Shown here: positions 1 to 12,000 of the stretch, one piece after another
Position numbering within the stretch: the stretch's first letter is position 1
Layout of the letters: each line of letters begins with the position of its first letter
Assembly: GCA_037043455.1 (NCBI GenBank)
Contig: JAWPHD010001288.1
Location: 1 to 64,000, forward strand
Length of the DNA stretch: 64,000 nucleotides
Reading direction: 5' to 3'
Origin: Cyrtodaria siliqua
Lineage: Eukaryota; Mollusca; Bivalvia; Adapedonta; Hiatellidae
The notes under the pieces: generated by a model
Databases searched by the model: none
What the model was told of the DNA's origin: nothing
Seen by the model: the letters and a program-made list of their open reading frames with translations, nothing else
Program-made: the position numbers and the translations under genes

Positions 1-186
1 GACTTCATGGGCAACATTTTTGTAAAGTTTTATGAATATCCATCCAGTAGTTTCAGAGGAGTAGTCGCTACAAATAAAAGTTAACGGACAGACGGACGGA
101 CAGACAGACGGACGGACGGACGGACGGACGACGGACGCCGCACCACGGCATAAGCTCTGCTGATCTCTGATCAGTAGAGCTAAAAA
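1..186 (+). repeat. 3' end of a family-A pearl-like tandem-core element
   Basis: The window opens inside the element. Its 3' signature is a short ACGG/ACAGACGG microsatellite (about 87-137), then 'caccacggcataagctc', then a hairpin whose arms are CTCTGCTGATC and GATCAGTAGAG around a TCT loop, then CTAAAAA. The same terminus recurs near 29719, 50600 and 51138. Known pearl-type elements of bivalves combine a repeated core, a tetranucleotide microsatellite and a conserved 3' end; the assignment to that class is by structure. Confidence 0.7.
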
Positions 187-604
187 CACTCGTTAAAAAA
201 AAAACGTCACTCGGCAAGTTTTTTCAGTGAAGTGTGTTTTACTGAAGCGTAATTGGCTGTTGACAATTAACAACTTTGTTTTATATAAATGTTGGCGTGC
301 TTGTATCATATTCAATGTAATAAAACTATTTTATTATCATACATTAGTATCTCAAACCTGATTCTGTAATGTGTTTATAATGGTAAGCAATGCAATTAAC
401 CAAATAAATATGATGAAAACCTACTGCTAATGTATGATATCTATGATATGAATGACAATTTGCATGTAAAACAGTAATCCAGACACCCAGCAAATCCGGA
501 CAAAAATGTCAGTCCCATGACCGTCCGGATTAGCGAGAGTTTACTACATAGCGGAAATTCACGAGTTGCGTTTCTTTTTTTCTTTAGTATATATAACAGG
601 TGGT
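187..604. other. AT-rich spacer, no gene seen
   Basis: No coding frame with recognisable content and no repeat shared with the rest of the window was noticed. Confidence 0.5.
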
Positions 605-722
605 GAAAAAGTCGTTCCTCAACTGAGACTCGAACCCAGGGTATCTGGTTTACCTTACCAGCGCTCTAACACTGAGCTATCGAGGACATGCGGTTAGGAA
701 TCGATTATTCACCATTTACCTG
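597..722. repeat. Imperfect inverted repeat flanking the tRNA-like gene
   Basis: 'acaggtggtgaaaaagtcg' at 597-615 reappears in inverted, slightly expanded form at 698-722 (its complement reads 'acaggtaaatggtgaat'). The pair brackets the tRNA-like sequence and could be a fold-back or the ends of a tiny element. Confidence 0.4.
615..686 (-). tRNA. tRNA-like gene or tRNA pseudogene, anticodon-position GGT
   Basis: Read on the minus strand, 72 nt fold as a cloverleaf. The 7-bp acceptor stem is TCCTCGA with TTGAGGA, the D stem is GCTC/GAGC, the anticodon stem is CTGGT/ACCAG, and the T arm is CTGGG, TTCGAGT loop, CTCAG. The anticodon position reads GGT (Thr). A T5 run, a plausible Pol III terminator, begins 4-5 nt after the 3' end (606-610 on the plus strand). 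Against function: position 33 is A instead of U, the D loop lacks a clear GG pair, and box A and box B each deviate at one position. I lean towards a pseudogene or the head of a SINE. Confidence 0.5.
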
Positions 723-976
723 TACCCAGTTACATACATATTACAGACCTGAAGGCGGAGAGTGTACATCAAAGAAAGTAACTCCACTTCAAGGACACAG
801 AGAAGTAATGCAAACACTTACAATTGTTGACTGTTGCTAAAATATATTATATATCGGTTCCCATAAAATAAATATTAACTACGTGAGTAAAAGATAAACT
901 GTAAAACGAAAATATAAGTACTGGATAATGACTACTTTAGCTTAATTCTGTATCATCAACAAGAGGAGGTACTATA
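723..976. other. Spacer, no gene seen
   Basis: AT-rich. It ends in GAGGAGGTACTATA (963-976), which recurs just right of the mariner-like element. Confidence 0.4.
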
Positions 977-1964
977 CGAGGGTCATTCAATAAGTTCTGT
1001 CACTAACACGTTTTAACAATTATGTGCTCGTTGTGAGTGTTGATGTTTGGTACCAAATAAAAGAAAATTTCAATACCATTCCATTGATGGTAAAATGAAT
1101 GCTGTATCTTTTGTGTGACGAAAGTTATGGAACATTTAATACTCATCACTTATACATACTGATGCATTTTCATCCTGATATTTTTCAGGTATCTTAATTG
1201 TTACTTTTTGAAATGCCTGTTTTTCTTTAAGTACTTGTCGGAGACCTTTGAAATTTCTCATACATTACCAGTTATATCTGTGCATTACAAGAATCAGAAT
1301 TTAAGCATGGTAGATGAAAAGGCATTGTCTAAGAAATTAACATTTTAAGCTAAAGTGTAAAATTAATTTAATGACAAATGGACATTAAATGGAAGGGCAG
1401 TCTTCTGAAATAGTGTTTTTGGATGATCAATATTTTCACTAAACATTTTACAAAATTCTACAATAATGTGTTGAATGTGAAATTTAAACACTGAAGGACT
1501 AGGATTTGTAAAAAAAAAATGAAAACATATTAATACTATGCGAATAATTACGACATTTAAAAGATATTATAAAATTTCCGTAAAGAAAATGAAGAAAATG
1601 AGTATTATTTCTTCTAAAATTAAGGGATATGCATTCACTCTTATAAATCTGGTTTTCAAATTCTCGACAATTATTTTCATGGATTAGTGGCGAATAACAA
1701 CAGATGGCGTACAAGAAAGTTTAAAGCTTAGTATTATTCAAATAATTTTTACAGCGTTTTGTAACAAGGACAATTTCAGAGATGCCAGTATCCAAAAGGT
1801 GCAGTAGTGGGAGGTAATTCAGGGGTATAAATAACCGGATTTTTTTTTTGTAGTGGAATTTAAGAGAGCGAACTCAGCAGTACTATAAATACACTACTTT
1901 ATCTTAGTGTAATATCCAGTTCAAAGGATATATGCCTAGTGACAGAACTTTTTGAAGCACCTCG
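977..1964. mobile_element. Mariner-type TIR element, non-autonomous
   Basis: The left end starts CGAGGGTCATTCAATAAG and the right end, read inward, starts CGAGGTGCTTCAAAAAG. Both continue into AGTTCTGTCACTA, giving TIRs of about 28 bp with a few mismatches. TA dinucleotides (975-976, 1965-1966) flank both ends, as for Tc1/mariner elements, and the terminal sequence resembles that of mariner-type transposons. The 988-bp interior is AT-rich with no transposase frame. A 14-bp direct repeat (963-976 and 1967-1980, one mismatch) lies just outside, longer than a mariner target duplication should be. Confidence 0.6.
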
Positions 1965-1980
1965 TAGAGGAGGTACTGTA

Positions 1981-4365
1981 TGCCATTCAGACATGGTGCA
2001 AGCAGTTTTTGAAGCAAACAGAAGACCTGCTAAATAATTCTTTACCCCTAGACCTGATGGAAGACCAACTACAGTCAACTATACAAGGATTAAGACTACA
2101 CCATCTAAGTATTTTATTATCAATACCTGAGACAAACAATTATTATATCTTCAATATTTTCAAATATTTATTTAATATAAAAGTTAGATGCATTAACTTA
2201 CATCTTGTACCCAGCATGTCAATACAGAATCATACTGACATACTGCAAGGTGTTGAAAAGTTGTTGAGGATGCATATGGAGAGGTAAAATCTCACCCAAT
2301 TATGTGACCAAATTTATGTTAGATATCATGCACTAAAGTTGTTTCATAAACAAGCTGAAATGGACTTATTTAAATTAAACAAGGGCAATAAATCATGTCA
2401 ATTTTGTTCAGTTCTGAATTCATTATATTGAAACAAATATCTTAACACCCTGAAAAACCGCAGGTTCACTTATTTTGACGCAATCCATGGTCTGGACTTT
2501 GTAAATTACATGTAAATTACTGTATATGTATTAATATTGGCGTCAGATTTATTTTGGCTATATTGGCGGTCAAAGTCGAAAGCACCAAAATAAATCCAGC
2601 CAATATTACTCCTACCATGAAGCTTAATAAGATCACAAACAACCAACAGAAATAAATTGTCATTGATTTTAATTCCCATATAAATGGCTAATTAACAAAC
2701 AAGGGGGAGAACTAATTAAAGCAGATACAAGAAGTGATTTGCTGTTTATCATCTTATCGCATAATCGGCAATTGCTTTGATCAGTGAATAAACACACTTA
2801 TATATTTTTTAAACCTGTGTTTTGTCATCATCATAATAGAAGTGTGACAGTATATAAAATCATGTATATATATATAAATGCATTTTTACACTCATTGTTT
2901 TGTATTATACTGAATAAACACACTATAACCAAATCGTCACTATAAGTATTCATACCTTCAGTACAGCCCTTTGTAAATTTATTAGGAATTATCAAGCCTG
3001 TTTAGTCAGACTTTTATTCAAATTGACAATGTAGGAAAAGAAATTGTTCACCATCATAAATAGCATTTCTCTGCTCTCTCTCTAATTAAAGTTTAACTAT
3101 TGGGATCTAACAGCATCTTAAATATAAAATGTGTTTACGAATAAGTGAGTACCAGTTATTTTATGACCACTTTGACTCCTACCACAATTCAAAGAACAGT
3201 TTTAAGAGTTATTTCCCTTATTAGCAGTATGCTATTTTTTTTTAAAATTCAATTCGAACAGTCTTATCGAATGTGGTTAAAGTCTGATACTGTTAGTTGT
3301 TCCGAAGTCAAGCTAAAATTCTTACCTTTCAACAATTTGGTGTTTTTGCTCCTGTTTCCATGGCAATTTAAGCATTTGTTCGTTTTCAGAAGAATATCCA
3401 TTTTTCATTTCACTACTCAATGATTCACAGTCCAAACTTGGCATTTTTAAGTACTGACCGTCTGTTTTGCACACTTTATCACCTTCAGTTATTTTACATT
3501 TAGTTATTCTACATTTGTAAAGAACAGCAATTATATTAAAGCACATGCTTGAACACGTTTAAACTGGTAAATAAATGTGACTCAATTAATTTTCTAAATT
3601 TTAAAGTTTCATATAATGAACTAATACAATAATTAATTTCTACCGCTTCATATTATTAAGTTTTAATTAAAAAAAGAATAGAGTTATTTCCCTTGTTTCA
3701 GAAAATTCAAGCACAGTCCTGTCTGGGAATGTTTAAACATTGGTTGACAACAGCATATTTGGAATAATGTCATTGAAAATAAATGTTAGCTGATTTATTC
3801 TGGTTATTTCAGCTTTATCAGGTTTATATTCATTTACGTTTAAATTAGCAATAATTACAGTTAGGGTCCTGGGGCCATATTGCTGAAGAGGTGTCTTAGG
3901 TATCTCATGGCTACAGAATTAATTTTTTTCCATAGTTTCCAAGGTCGGGGTATAAATGAGTGATCAGCAACCAGACACTGTAAACCCTGATCAGCCTGCT
4001 AGTTACTCACAGGCTGATCTGGGTTTACAATGGACGCAAAGGCTATTATTGTCATGCTTAGCAGGTTAAAGGTTTATTTACCCATATATATAGCTAACAA
4101 CTTGCTAGACAAATATCTAATAATAATTAATTGATTGTGTGTTCATTAAAACTGACCTTTGAAGCCAGATTTATCCTTGCAAGACCTTTTGATATTGATG
4201 ACCAGGGGGAGAGGAGGATAAAAAAAACACTTTTTTTTTTATAGCCTTTTCTCATAAGCATGTAAGGAATCTGCTAAGAATCAACTTTTGATTTCCTCAC
4301 AGACAACAGACAAAGCACCTCCGAGGCCCGATAGTAAAAACGCAGTGTCTCACAGCTGGGAAACT
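1981..4365. other. Gene-free AT-rich stretch
   Basis: No supported gene. A frame at 1952-2287 begins inside the mariner right end and matches no family I know. One strong hairpin at 3980-4028 is listed separately. Confidence 0.5.
3980..4028. repeat. Strong 19-bp hairpin
   Basis: The arms 3980-3998 (GTAAACCCTGATCAGCCTG) and 4010-4028 pair at 18 of 19 positions around an 11-nt loop. No T tract follows. Probably part of a dispersed repeat, not an RNA gene. Confidence 0.5.
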
Positions 4366-5150
4366 TTAACTATGTCACGTGAGAAACTGTTGATTCTTAT
4401 GGATGGCGGGAGGTATACAGTACTGGTTCTACCCAGAGAAAACAGGATAGGCTGTCTCTATCAACATGGAAATTCCATGAAAACCAGGTTTTCCATTTCA
4501 AATGCTATTTACGAGTAAGATGAAAATGAAGTAGCAAAAGGCAAGTTTCGTTCCAAAATCGCATTCCCAACTAAAGTAATTGAGCGGAAACCGTTTTTTC
4601 TATTTTTAGTAACAATGACCTTGACCCCAGTGACCCCCAAATGCAATCCCAAACTTCAATTTCATATAAGCTACCTACACTGCAAGTTTCATTCTAATAT
4701 CTCATTCCTTACTTAAGTTATTAAGTGGAAACCATTCTTTCATTTTTAGTAATAGTGACCTTGACCCCAGTGACCCCAAATGCAATCTCCAGCTTCCTTT
4801 CCCTATAAGGTACCTTCACAGCAAGTTTCATTCCAATATCTTATTCCCATTATTGAGTGGAAATTGTTTTTCTATTTTTAGTAACAGTGACCTTGACCCC
4901 AGTGACCCCAAATATAATCTCAAGCTTTCTTTCCATATATTAAGGTACCTACACAGCAAATTTCATTCCAATATATCATTCCCAACTAAATTTATTGAGC
5001 AGAAACTAAGAGTTTAATGCCCAGCCCACCCTCCAAATGACATACCCCAATCTAATAACTGTTTTCCAAGGAAAACCTGGTAAAAAAACAACCATCATAT
5101 AATTATGGCCTACCTAACATGTGCTAAAGATGTAAAACTTGATTTAAACA
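4366..5150 (+). mobile_element. tRNA-derived SINE, 5'-truncated and split by an insertion
   Basis: 4375-4440 match the body of the SINE at 5875-6110 and of the minus-strand copy at 62265-62470; all share 'gattcttatggatggcggga' followed by 'tacagtactggt'. The SINE 3' part ('catcatataattatgg' to 'gatgtaaaacttg') resumes only near 5090. The roughly 640 bp between are foreign: they begin and end in palindromic 'gaaaaccaggttttcc' and 'ttttccaaggaaaacc' segments and contain a tandem repeat. Confidence 0.6.
4520..5025. repeat. Tandem repeat of about 130-140 bp, 3-4 units
   Basis: The motif 'gaccttgaccccagtgaccc' occurs at about 4617, 4757 and 4888, each time followed by 'caagtttcattc' or a close variant and 'ttgagtggaaa' or a close variant. 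Units are diverged in length and sequence. This is the core of the element inserted into the SINE. Each unit carries closely spaced TGACC half-sites. Confidence 0.65.
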
Positions 5151-5743
5151 ATTTAAAAAAATCCTGAGGCATAGGCTGCCAGCATTGAAATACATAAATA
5201 TGCCTCTTATGCTTCCTTATCACATGAAACCCCTGCTTTAAACCTGTGTATCACAGTTAAAAATACAGATTACTGTAACTGTTATCTACACCACTTTCCT
5301 TGTTTTGACCATGACCTAAACAGTTAAGACTGCAGTGGAGGAATGTCTTTAAGTGCCTGATGACATAGGATAATATCTGTCAGTTCTAGAGGATTTGTGA
5401 GCTACGGTGGAATGAGTGACAGAATAGGATATATAAACAGGCATACACTGAAACATGGCTTGGCCTAACTAGCCTGTCCTGGCCTGGCCTAAGATTAGTT
5501 GTTCCTTGGAACTAGCTTAGGTCTGACCAAAGGGTCATTGCTTCAACACTGGGGTTAATGTCTGCGTTTCCAGGGTCAGTTATGTTGTTTCTAGATGGTC
5601 AGTGGCTCACATTAAAGTTAGCGCATGTCTCTGAATATGTTAGGAATTGTACACCTTGTGATGTTCATTCAGAAACAAGTTTTTGTCTTAAGACGATAAA
5701 TGTTCAGATTTATATATTTATATCATATCCCACTACCCACCCT

Positions 5744-5874
5744 ATCATCCAGCAACCCACCCACATATCCATCCTACAAAAATGGAACCATCAAACCACA
5801 CATTCAACTATCCATCCACCTATCAATCAACCCACTACCCATTCCGTTTCATTTAACCATCCATCCACCAATAG
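5744..5874. repeat. CCATCCA/CCCAC-rich simple sequence
   Basis: Irregular repeats of ATCC, CCAC and CAACC motifs immediately 5' of the SINE, inside the TIR element. A long open frame over it is compositional. Confidence 0.5.
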
Positions 5875-6110
5875 CGTCTCCATGGCTGAGTGGATAACGT
5901 CGTCGCGTTGTAAACCTTCTCGCCCCTGATCGCTGCAGGTTCGAATCCCACTGGGGGCTCAATTTGTAAGTGAGGAAGTGTCGATTCTTATGGATGGCGG
6001 GAAGTATACAGTACTGGTGGGTGGTCTGTCTCCACCACAAAAAAAAAAGACCGTCATATATAACCTGACACGTGTTGAAAATGATGTAAAACATCTTACA
6101 AACAAACAAA
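5875..6110 (+). mobile_element. tRNA-derived SINE, near full length
   Basis: The head is tRNA-like, with an A-box-like 'tggctgagtggataacg' and a B-box 'ggttcgaatccc'. The body has 'gattcttatggatggcggga', 'tacagtactggt' and an A-rich tract, ending in 'cttacaaacaaacaaa'. The same family is truncated at 4366-5150 and 25843-25925 and is found in antisense at 62265-62470. The head resembles tRNA-Ser/Leu but is degenerate. It is expected to be transcribed by Pol III and moved by a LINE. Confidence 0.7.
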
Positions 6111-6576
6111 TCCATCCTTCCAAAACAATTGTGCCAATCTATCATTCCATAACTTATTTTTTGAATCATATCATCAAATTAATCCATTGTTATATACTAA
6201 TTTATCCTGTCACTAATTTATCAATCACGCAATCGTTTCAAACATTAATTCACTTTTTTTTCCATATTAATATGAATAATATCCTATATATTATTGTGTT
6301 TCCATTTGCACACATGTTTCATCCCTCTCGTTTCTCATGATTGCAGTGCCATTGACATCATTCTCATAATCAATTCTACTTCACTGCAACCAATTATATT
6401 TATTTAAGATTCAAACATTTTGTGAATGTCCCCTCATTGCGAAAAACCTGACTAAGGACATGACCTGGAACAATAACAATTAAGGTAAACAATTTTAAGA
6501 TCAGGTCAAGCCAGGCCAGGCCAATGAGGCTGGGCAAGGTAGGCCAAGCCATGTTTCAGTCTATGCCATATAAACA

Positions 6577-7800
6577 TGGCTGTGCAGTTAATCGATTTTA
6601 TGGTATTCTGATTGATTTAAATGCATTAAATGTTTCGAAATCAATTTGAGACAATGTGAAAACTATGACAGCTCCCTTACATCGTGATATAAATAATATG
6701 CAGGAATTAAGATTATAAAACTGTTTTATAAAGTTATATTCCACATTAAAACGGGTTTTCAACCAATAAACAGTCTTTTAACAGATATTTCAGTTTCATT
6801 TTATTCCTATTGTTAGTACCTTGTATTTTATTGGGAAAAAAATATATCAAAACATGGGTCAATTAATTTAAAAACCTTAAACTTAAATTGTGCACATATA
6901 ATTTCTCCACCACAATGACATCTACTTCCATGAAAAGCACACATCCAATAATTTACAAGAATTTCTGTTAAATTTCACTCAGGTTATTTGCGGTTTCAAT
7001 CACCAACCAATGACAAAATATTTACAATTTAAAGACTTCCTGATGAATGATAACATGAGGTACCTGGTAGCACGAATATTGAACATCCCATTCCTGTTGG
7101 TGGTTGGCGGTTAAATTGCACATTGACCACAATAAATAACAGGATTTAATAACTTAACTTACTATAAATCAGAAACCGATTTACACTCCTTAAGATAAAA
7201 AAAATATTAAAAAAATCAAACAGCTATTTCAACAACAATCTGACATTTGATGACATTTTTTCTATATACCTAACACATTATATGCCACATCACATACAAG
7301 AGCTATTGCGCGTCCTTCTTGAAGCAACTGTAACTAGTGTCTCCACAGTTTTTGACACATAAAGACGTAATAATTTGTCACAAATTAAAGGTGTATTTAC
7401 TCCATAAGTAATATATAATGCGTGACATTCAAACAATATAAATATATATGAATGAAAGAAAACCTTTCAGTCAAAACTAAAATAGATCTCCATTGAAACA
7501 CAGCATAATCAGGTTTTTCAATGCACCTCATTTGACCGGCGTCCCAATTTCTGTACTATTTATTATTTATAATCATGATAATTCTCTAGTCAGAAGTAAA
7601 GCTTTAAGATCTCAATCAGAGAGATTAGAAGTTTCTTTTATCTATTTATATTTAGATTATCTATTCGTATAGAAATATTGAAATAGATAAGTAAATATAG
7701 AGACATGATAACGCAATTAAGAAAAGCCTCTGGTCAGGATCTCTATTTTGAGGTTAAGAAGTGGGAATATGGTGTGAGATTATAAAGAGATGTATTTAGG
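6577..7800. other. Gene-free AT-rich stretch
   Basis: No recognisable gene, tandem repeat or element terminus was noticed. Confidence 0.5.
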
Positions 7801-7842
7801 TCATCAGGCCACTGTTACTTACAGATATACACAGTACGAGGG
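7799..7842 (+). repeat. Orphan unit of the 35-bp satellite
   Basis: About one unit ('ggtcatcaggccactg' then 'ttacttacagatata') matching the array that begins near 9069. It is followed at once by a mariner-like terminus (TACGAGGGGCGTTCATT, from 7847). The 1.2 kb between it and the array contains mobile elements, so it may be the array's old left end. Confidence 0.65.
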
Positions 7843-7872
7843 GCGTTCATTATATAACGAACTTTAATTATG

Positions 7873-8150
7873 TAATAGATAGAGTCTGGTCTCAGCGAGT
7901 TGGCTTATTTAAACAACGAGATGGGCGTAGCTTCGCCCATCTCGAGGTGTTTAAATAACCAACGAGCTGAGACAGACTCTATCTTTTTTGTAGCATGGTG
8001 TACTTAGTAACACTGTGACGTCATAGTGACCGTACTCTAAATTCCAATATCCGGTAGTTGTAGTACGGTGTAGCCACGTCCCTTTAGTTACCCTAAATTA
8101 AACGATTTAATGCTCTGCATTCATCAAAGGAAATGTCACCGACCATGCTG
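7873..8150 (+). mobile_element. Fold-back element, copy 1
   Basis: 'taatagatagag' opens a long hairpin. Arms of about 45 bp (about 7878-7925 and 7938-7983) contain 'gatagagtctggtctcag' and its complement, with 'gagatgggcg' near the loop. The hairpin is followed by sequence ending near 'ctctgcattcatcaaagg'. An inverted second copy lies at about 31930-32200 and shares both hairpin and tail. Confidence 0.65.
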
Positions 8151-8545
8151 CAAGCTCCATTGTTGTAGTTATTGATACGGATTATGTTAAAATGAACTTT
8201 CCCCCATTAATTTATCAAGTTTCAGAAAATACATTTTTTTACAGACATGTAAATAATACTGAACACGCCAAAAACGGAAAAACAATTTTGACTGAAAATC
8301 GGATTTCGACGGACAATATGGACTTTTTTTGTCTAAACCACAAAACTTTTATATCTTCCATATGAAAATGTTAGGTTTGATTTTGGGTTTATTGTTCCTT
8401 AAATGTTGTCAGTGCGACAAAATTTAGCTTAAATTTTATGCTAAAAAAGCAAAGAGTAACTTCAGGCTTTAATATTTTTGGAGCGGTGTAACTAAAATAG
8501 TTGATTTGATATTAAATCTTTAGAGTATCCATTCAATTTTTACCC

Positions 8546-8747
8546 CGTCCGTCGGATGGGGACGTAAACCGGGCGGTCCCGTGTATCGGTCTATTCTCCG
8601 ACCACGTTAAAGAACCATAGGAATCTATTCGATAATAAGAGTAGAGCAGGTTCCTGGATTCCTATGTATCCTTCACCTCTCTCTGGGGCGGCTCTAAATA
8701 ACCTATACTGTGTTGATGAGCCGTTAAACAACATTCAATTCAATTCA
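8546..8747 (+). mobile_element. V-SINE-like element with 15-bp target duplication
   Basis: A 202-bp insertion starting 'cgtccgtcggatgggg' and ending in a CAATT repeat. It is flanked by perfect 15-bp direct repeats ATTCAATTTTTACCC (8531-8545 and 8748-8762), the mark of LINE-assisted retrotransposition. The '...caattcaatt' tail is shared with the SINE at 20318-20959. The exact family name is not certain. Confidence 0.7.
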
Positions 8748-9068
8748 ATTCAATTTTTACCCATATATTTAAAACCATTTTTGCGTCATATCTTCAAATC
8801 TTCAAACTGATTTTGACTATTATTGTTATGGGAATTTGATAATTTCAGGACTTTTATATTTCCAAGAAAACGACATTTCTTGCCTTGGACTATATCGATG
8901 TTTTGTATTGAAAACATCGTTTACCTAATACTTACACATACTTCTAGTTACAACAAAAGTTTGAATAAATTACTTTGCTGCAAAATGCATATTTTTATGA
9001 ATCCAACATTACAACCTATACAAATTCATTAAACTTTTCTGCTGCTTTTTAAGGCAGTGTGTCACTCT

Positions 9069-12000
9069 TCCTTACAGATATAGACAGGCCATCAGGCTAC
9101 TGTTCCTTACAGATTTACAGATATCAGGCCAATGTTACTTACAGATATAGACAGGCCATCAGGCTACTGTTCCTTAGAGATTTACAGATATAGACAGGCC
9201 ATCAGGCTACTGTTCCTTACAGATTTACAGATATCAGGCCAATGTTACTTACAGATATAGACAGGCCATCAGGCTACTGTTCCTTAGAGATTTACAGATA
9301 TAGACAGGCCATCAGGCCACTGTTCCTTACAGATTTACAGATATAGACAGGCCATCAGGCCACTGTTCCTTACAGATTTACAGATATAGACAGGCCATCA
9401 CGCTACTGTTCCTAACAGAATACAGATATAGACAGGCCATCAGGCCAGTCTTTACAGATATCAGGACAATGTTACTTACATATATAGACAGGCCATCAGG
9501 CTAATGTTCCTTACAGATATAGACATGCCATTATGCTACTGTTCCTTACAGATTTACAGATATAGACAGGCCATCAGGCAACTGTTCCTTACAGATATAG
9601 ACATGCCATTATGCTACTGTTCCTTACAGATTTACAGATATAGACAGGCCATCAGGCCACTGTTCCTTACAGATATAGTCAGGCCATAAGGCTACTGTTA
9701 CTTACAGATATAGACAGGCCATCAGGCCACTGTTACTTACAGGTATAGAAAGATCATCAGGCCAATGTTCCTTACACATATAGACAGGCCATCAGGCCAC
9801 TGTTCCTTACAGATATAGACAGGCCATCAGGCCACTGTTACTTACATACATAGACAGGCCATCAGGCTACTGTTACTTACATACATAGACAGGCCATCAG
9901 GCTACTGTTCCTTACATATATAGACAGGCCATCAGGCTACTGTTACTTACATACATAGACAGGCCATCAGGCTACTGTTACTTACACATATAGACAGGCC
10001 ATCAGGCCACTGTTCCTTACAGATATAAACAGTACATCAGGCCACTGTTCCTTACATATATAGACAGGCCATCAGGCCACTGTTCCTTACAGATATAGAC
10101 AGTACATCAGGCCACTGTTCCTTACATATATAGACAGGCCATCAGGCCACTGTTCCTTACATATATAGACAGGTCATCAGGCCACTGTTCCTTACATATA
10201 TAGACAGGTCATCAGGCTACTGTTACTTAGAGATATAGACAGGTCATCAGGCTACTGTTCCTTACAGATTTACAGATATAGACAGGGCATCAGGCTACTG
10301 TTACTTAGAGATATAGACAGGTCATCAGGCTACTGTTCTTTACAGATTTACAGATATAGACAGGCCATCAGGCCAATGTTCCTTACAGATACAGACAGGC
10401 CATCAGGCTACTGTTCCTTACAGATTTACAGATATAGACAGGCCATCAGGCCACTGTTCCTTACATATATAGAAAGGCCACCAGGCCACTGTTCCTTACA
10501 GATTTACAGATATAGACAGGCCATCAGGCCAATGTTCCTTACAGATACAGACAGGCCATCAGTCTACTGTTCCTTACAGATTTACAGATATAGACAGGCC
10601 ATCAGGCCACTGTTCCTTACATATATAGAAAGGCCATCAGGCCACTGTTCCTTACAGATATAGACAGTACATCAGGCCACTGTTCCTTACAGATATAGAC
10701 AGTACATCAGGCCACTGTTCCTTACAGATATATACAGGCCATCAGGCTACTGTTACTTACATATATAGACAGGCCATCAGGCCACTGTTACTTACAGATA
10801 TAGACAGTACATCAGGCCACTGTTCCTTACAGATATATACAGGTCATCAGGCCACTGTTACTTACATATATAGACAGGCCATCAGGCCACTGTTCCTAAC
10901 AGATATAGACAGTACATCAGGCCACTGTTCCTTACAGATATATACAGGTCATCAGGCCACTGTTACTTACATATATAGACAGGCCATCAGGCCACTGTTC
11001 CTAACAGATATAGACAGTACATCAGGCCACTGTTCCTTACAGATATATACAGGCCATCAGGCTACTGTTACTTACATATATAGACAGGCCATCAGGCCAC
11101 TGTTCCTTACATATATAGACAGTACATCAGGCCACTGTTCCTTACAGATATAGACAGTACATCAGGCCACTGTTCCTTACATATATAGACAGGCCATCAG
11201 GCTACTGTTCCTTACAGATATATACAGGCCATCAGGCTACTGTTACTTACATATATAGACAGGCCATCAGGCCACTGTTCCTTACATATATAGACAGTAC
11301 ATCAGGCCACTGTTCCTTACAGATATATACAGTACATCAGGCCACTGTTACTTACATATATAGACAGGCCATCAGGCTACTGTTACTTACATATATAGAC
11401 AGGCCATCAGGCCACTGTTCCTTACATATATAGACAGTACATCAGGCCACTGTTCCTTACAGATATAGACAGTACATCAGGCCACTGTTCCTTACATATA
11501 TAGACAGGCCATCAGGCTACTGTTCCTTACAGATATATACAGGCCATCAGGCTACTGTTACTTACATATATAGACAGGCCATCAGGCCACTGTTCCTTAC
11601 ATATATAGACAGTACATCAGGCCACTGTTCCTTACAGATATATACAGGCCATCAGGCTACTGTTACTTACATATATAGACAGGCCATCAGGCCACTGTTC
11701 CTTACATATATAGACAGTACATCAGGCCACTGTTCCTTACATATATAGACAGTACATCAGGCCACTGTTCCTTACATATATAGACAGGCCATCAGGCTAC
11801 TGTTACTTACATATATAGACAGGCCATCAGGCCACTGTTCCTTACATATATAGACAGTACATCAGGCCACTGTTCCTTACATATATAGACAGGCCATCAG
11901 GCCACTGTTACTTACATATATAGACAGGCCAATATGCTACTGTTCCTTACAGATTTACAGATATAGACAGTACATCAGGCCACTGTTCCTTACATATATA

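Larger units (their letters stand above)
5440..6567. mobile_element. TIR DNA transposon with 9-bp target duplication (Mutator-like candidate)
   Basis: The left end starts GGCATACACTGAAACATG and the right end read inward starts GGCATAGACTGAAACATG. Both continue GCTTGGCCTA and then GGCCTGGCC-rich sequence. The 9-bp ATATAAACA lies immediately outside both ends (5431-5439, 6568-6576), as expected for Mutator-like insertions. The element is 1,128 bp, has no transposase frame, and carries a SINE (5875-6110). Superfamily is inferred from the duplication length only. Confidence 0.65.

Noticed and set aside
1952..2287. 111-codon plus-strand frame
   Set aside because: Begins inside the mariner terminal repeat, composition is that of AT-rich DNA, and no mariner transposase motif is present.
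5558..5929. 123-codon plus-strand frame
   Set aside because: Driven by CCATCCA/CCCAC simple sequence inside a TIR element and runs into a SINE.
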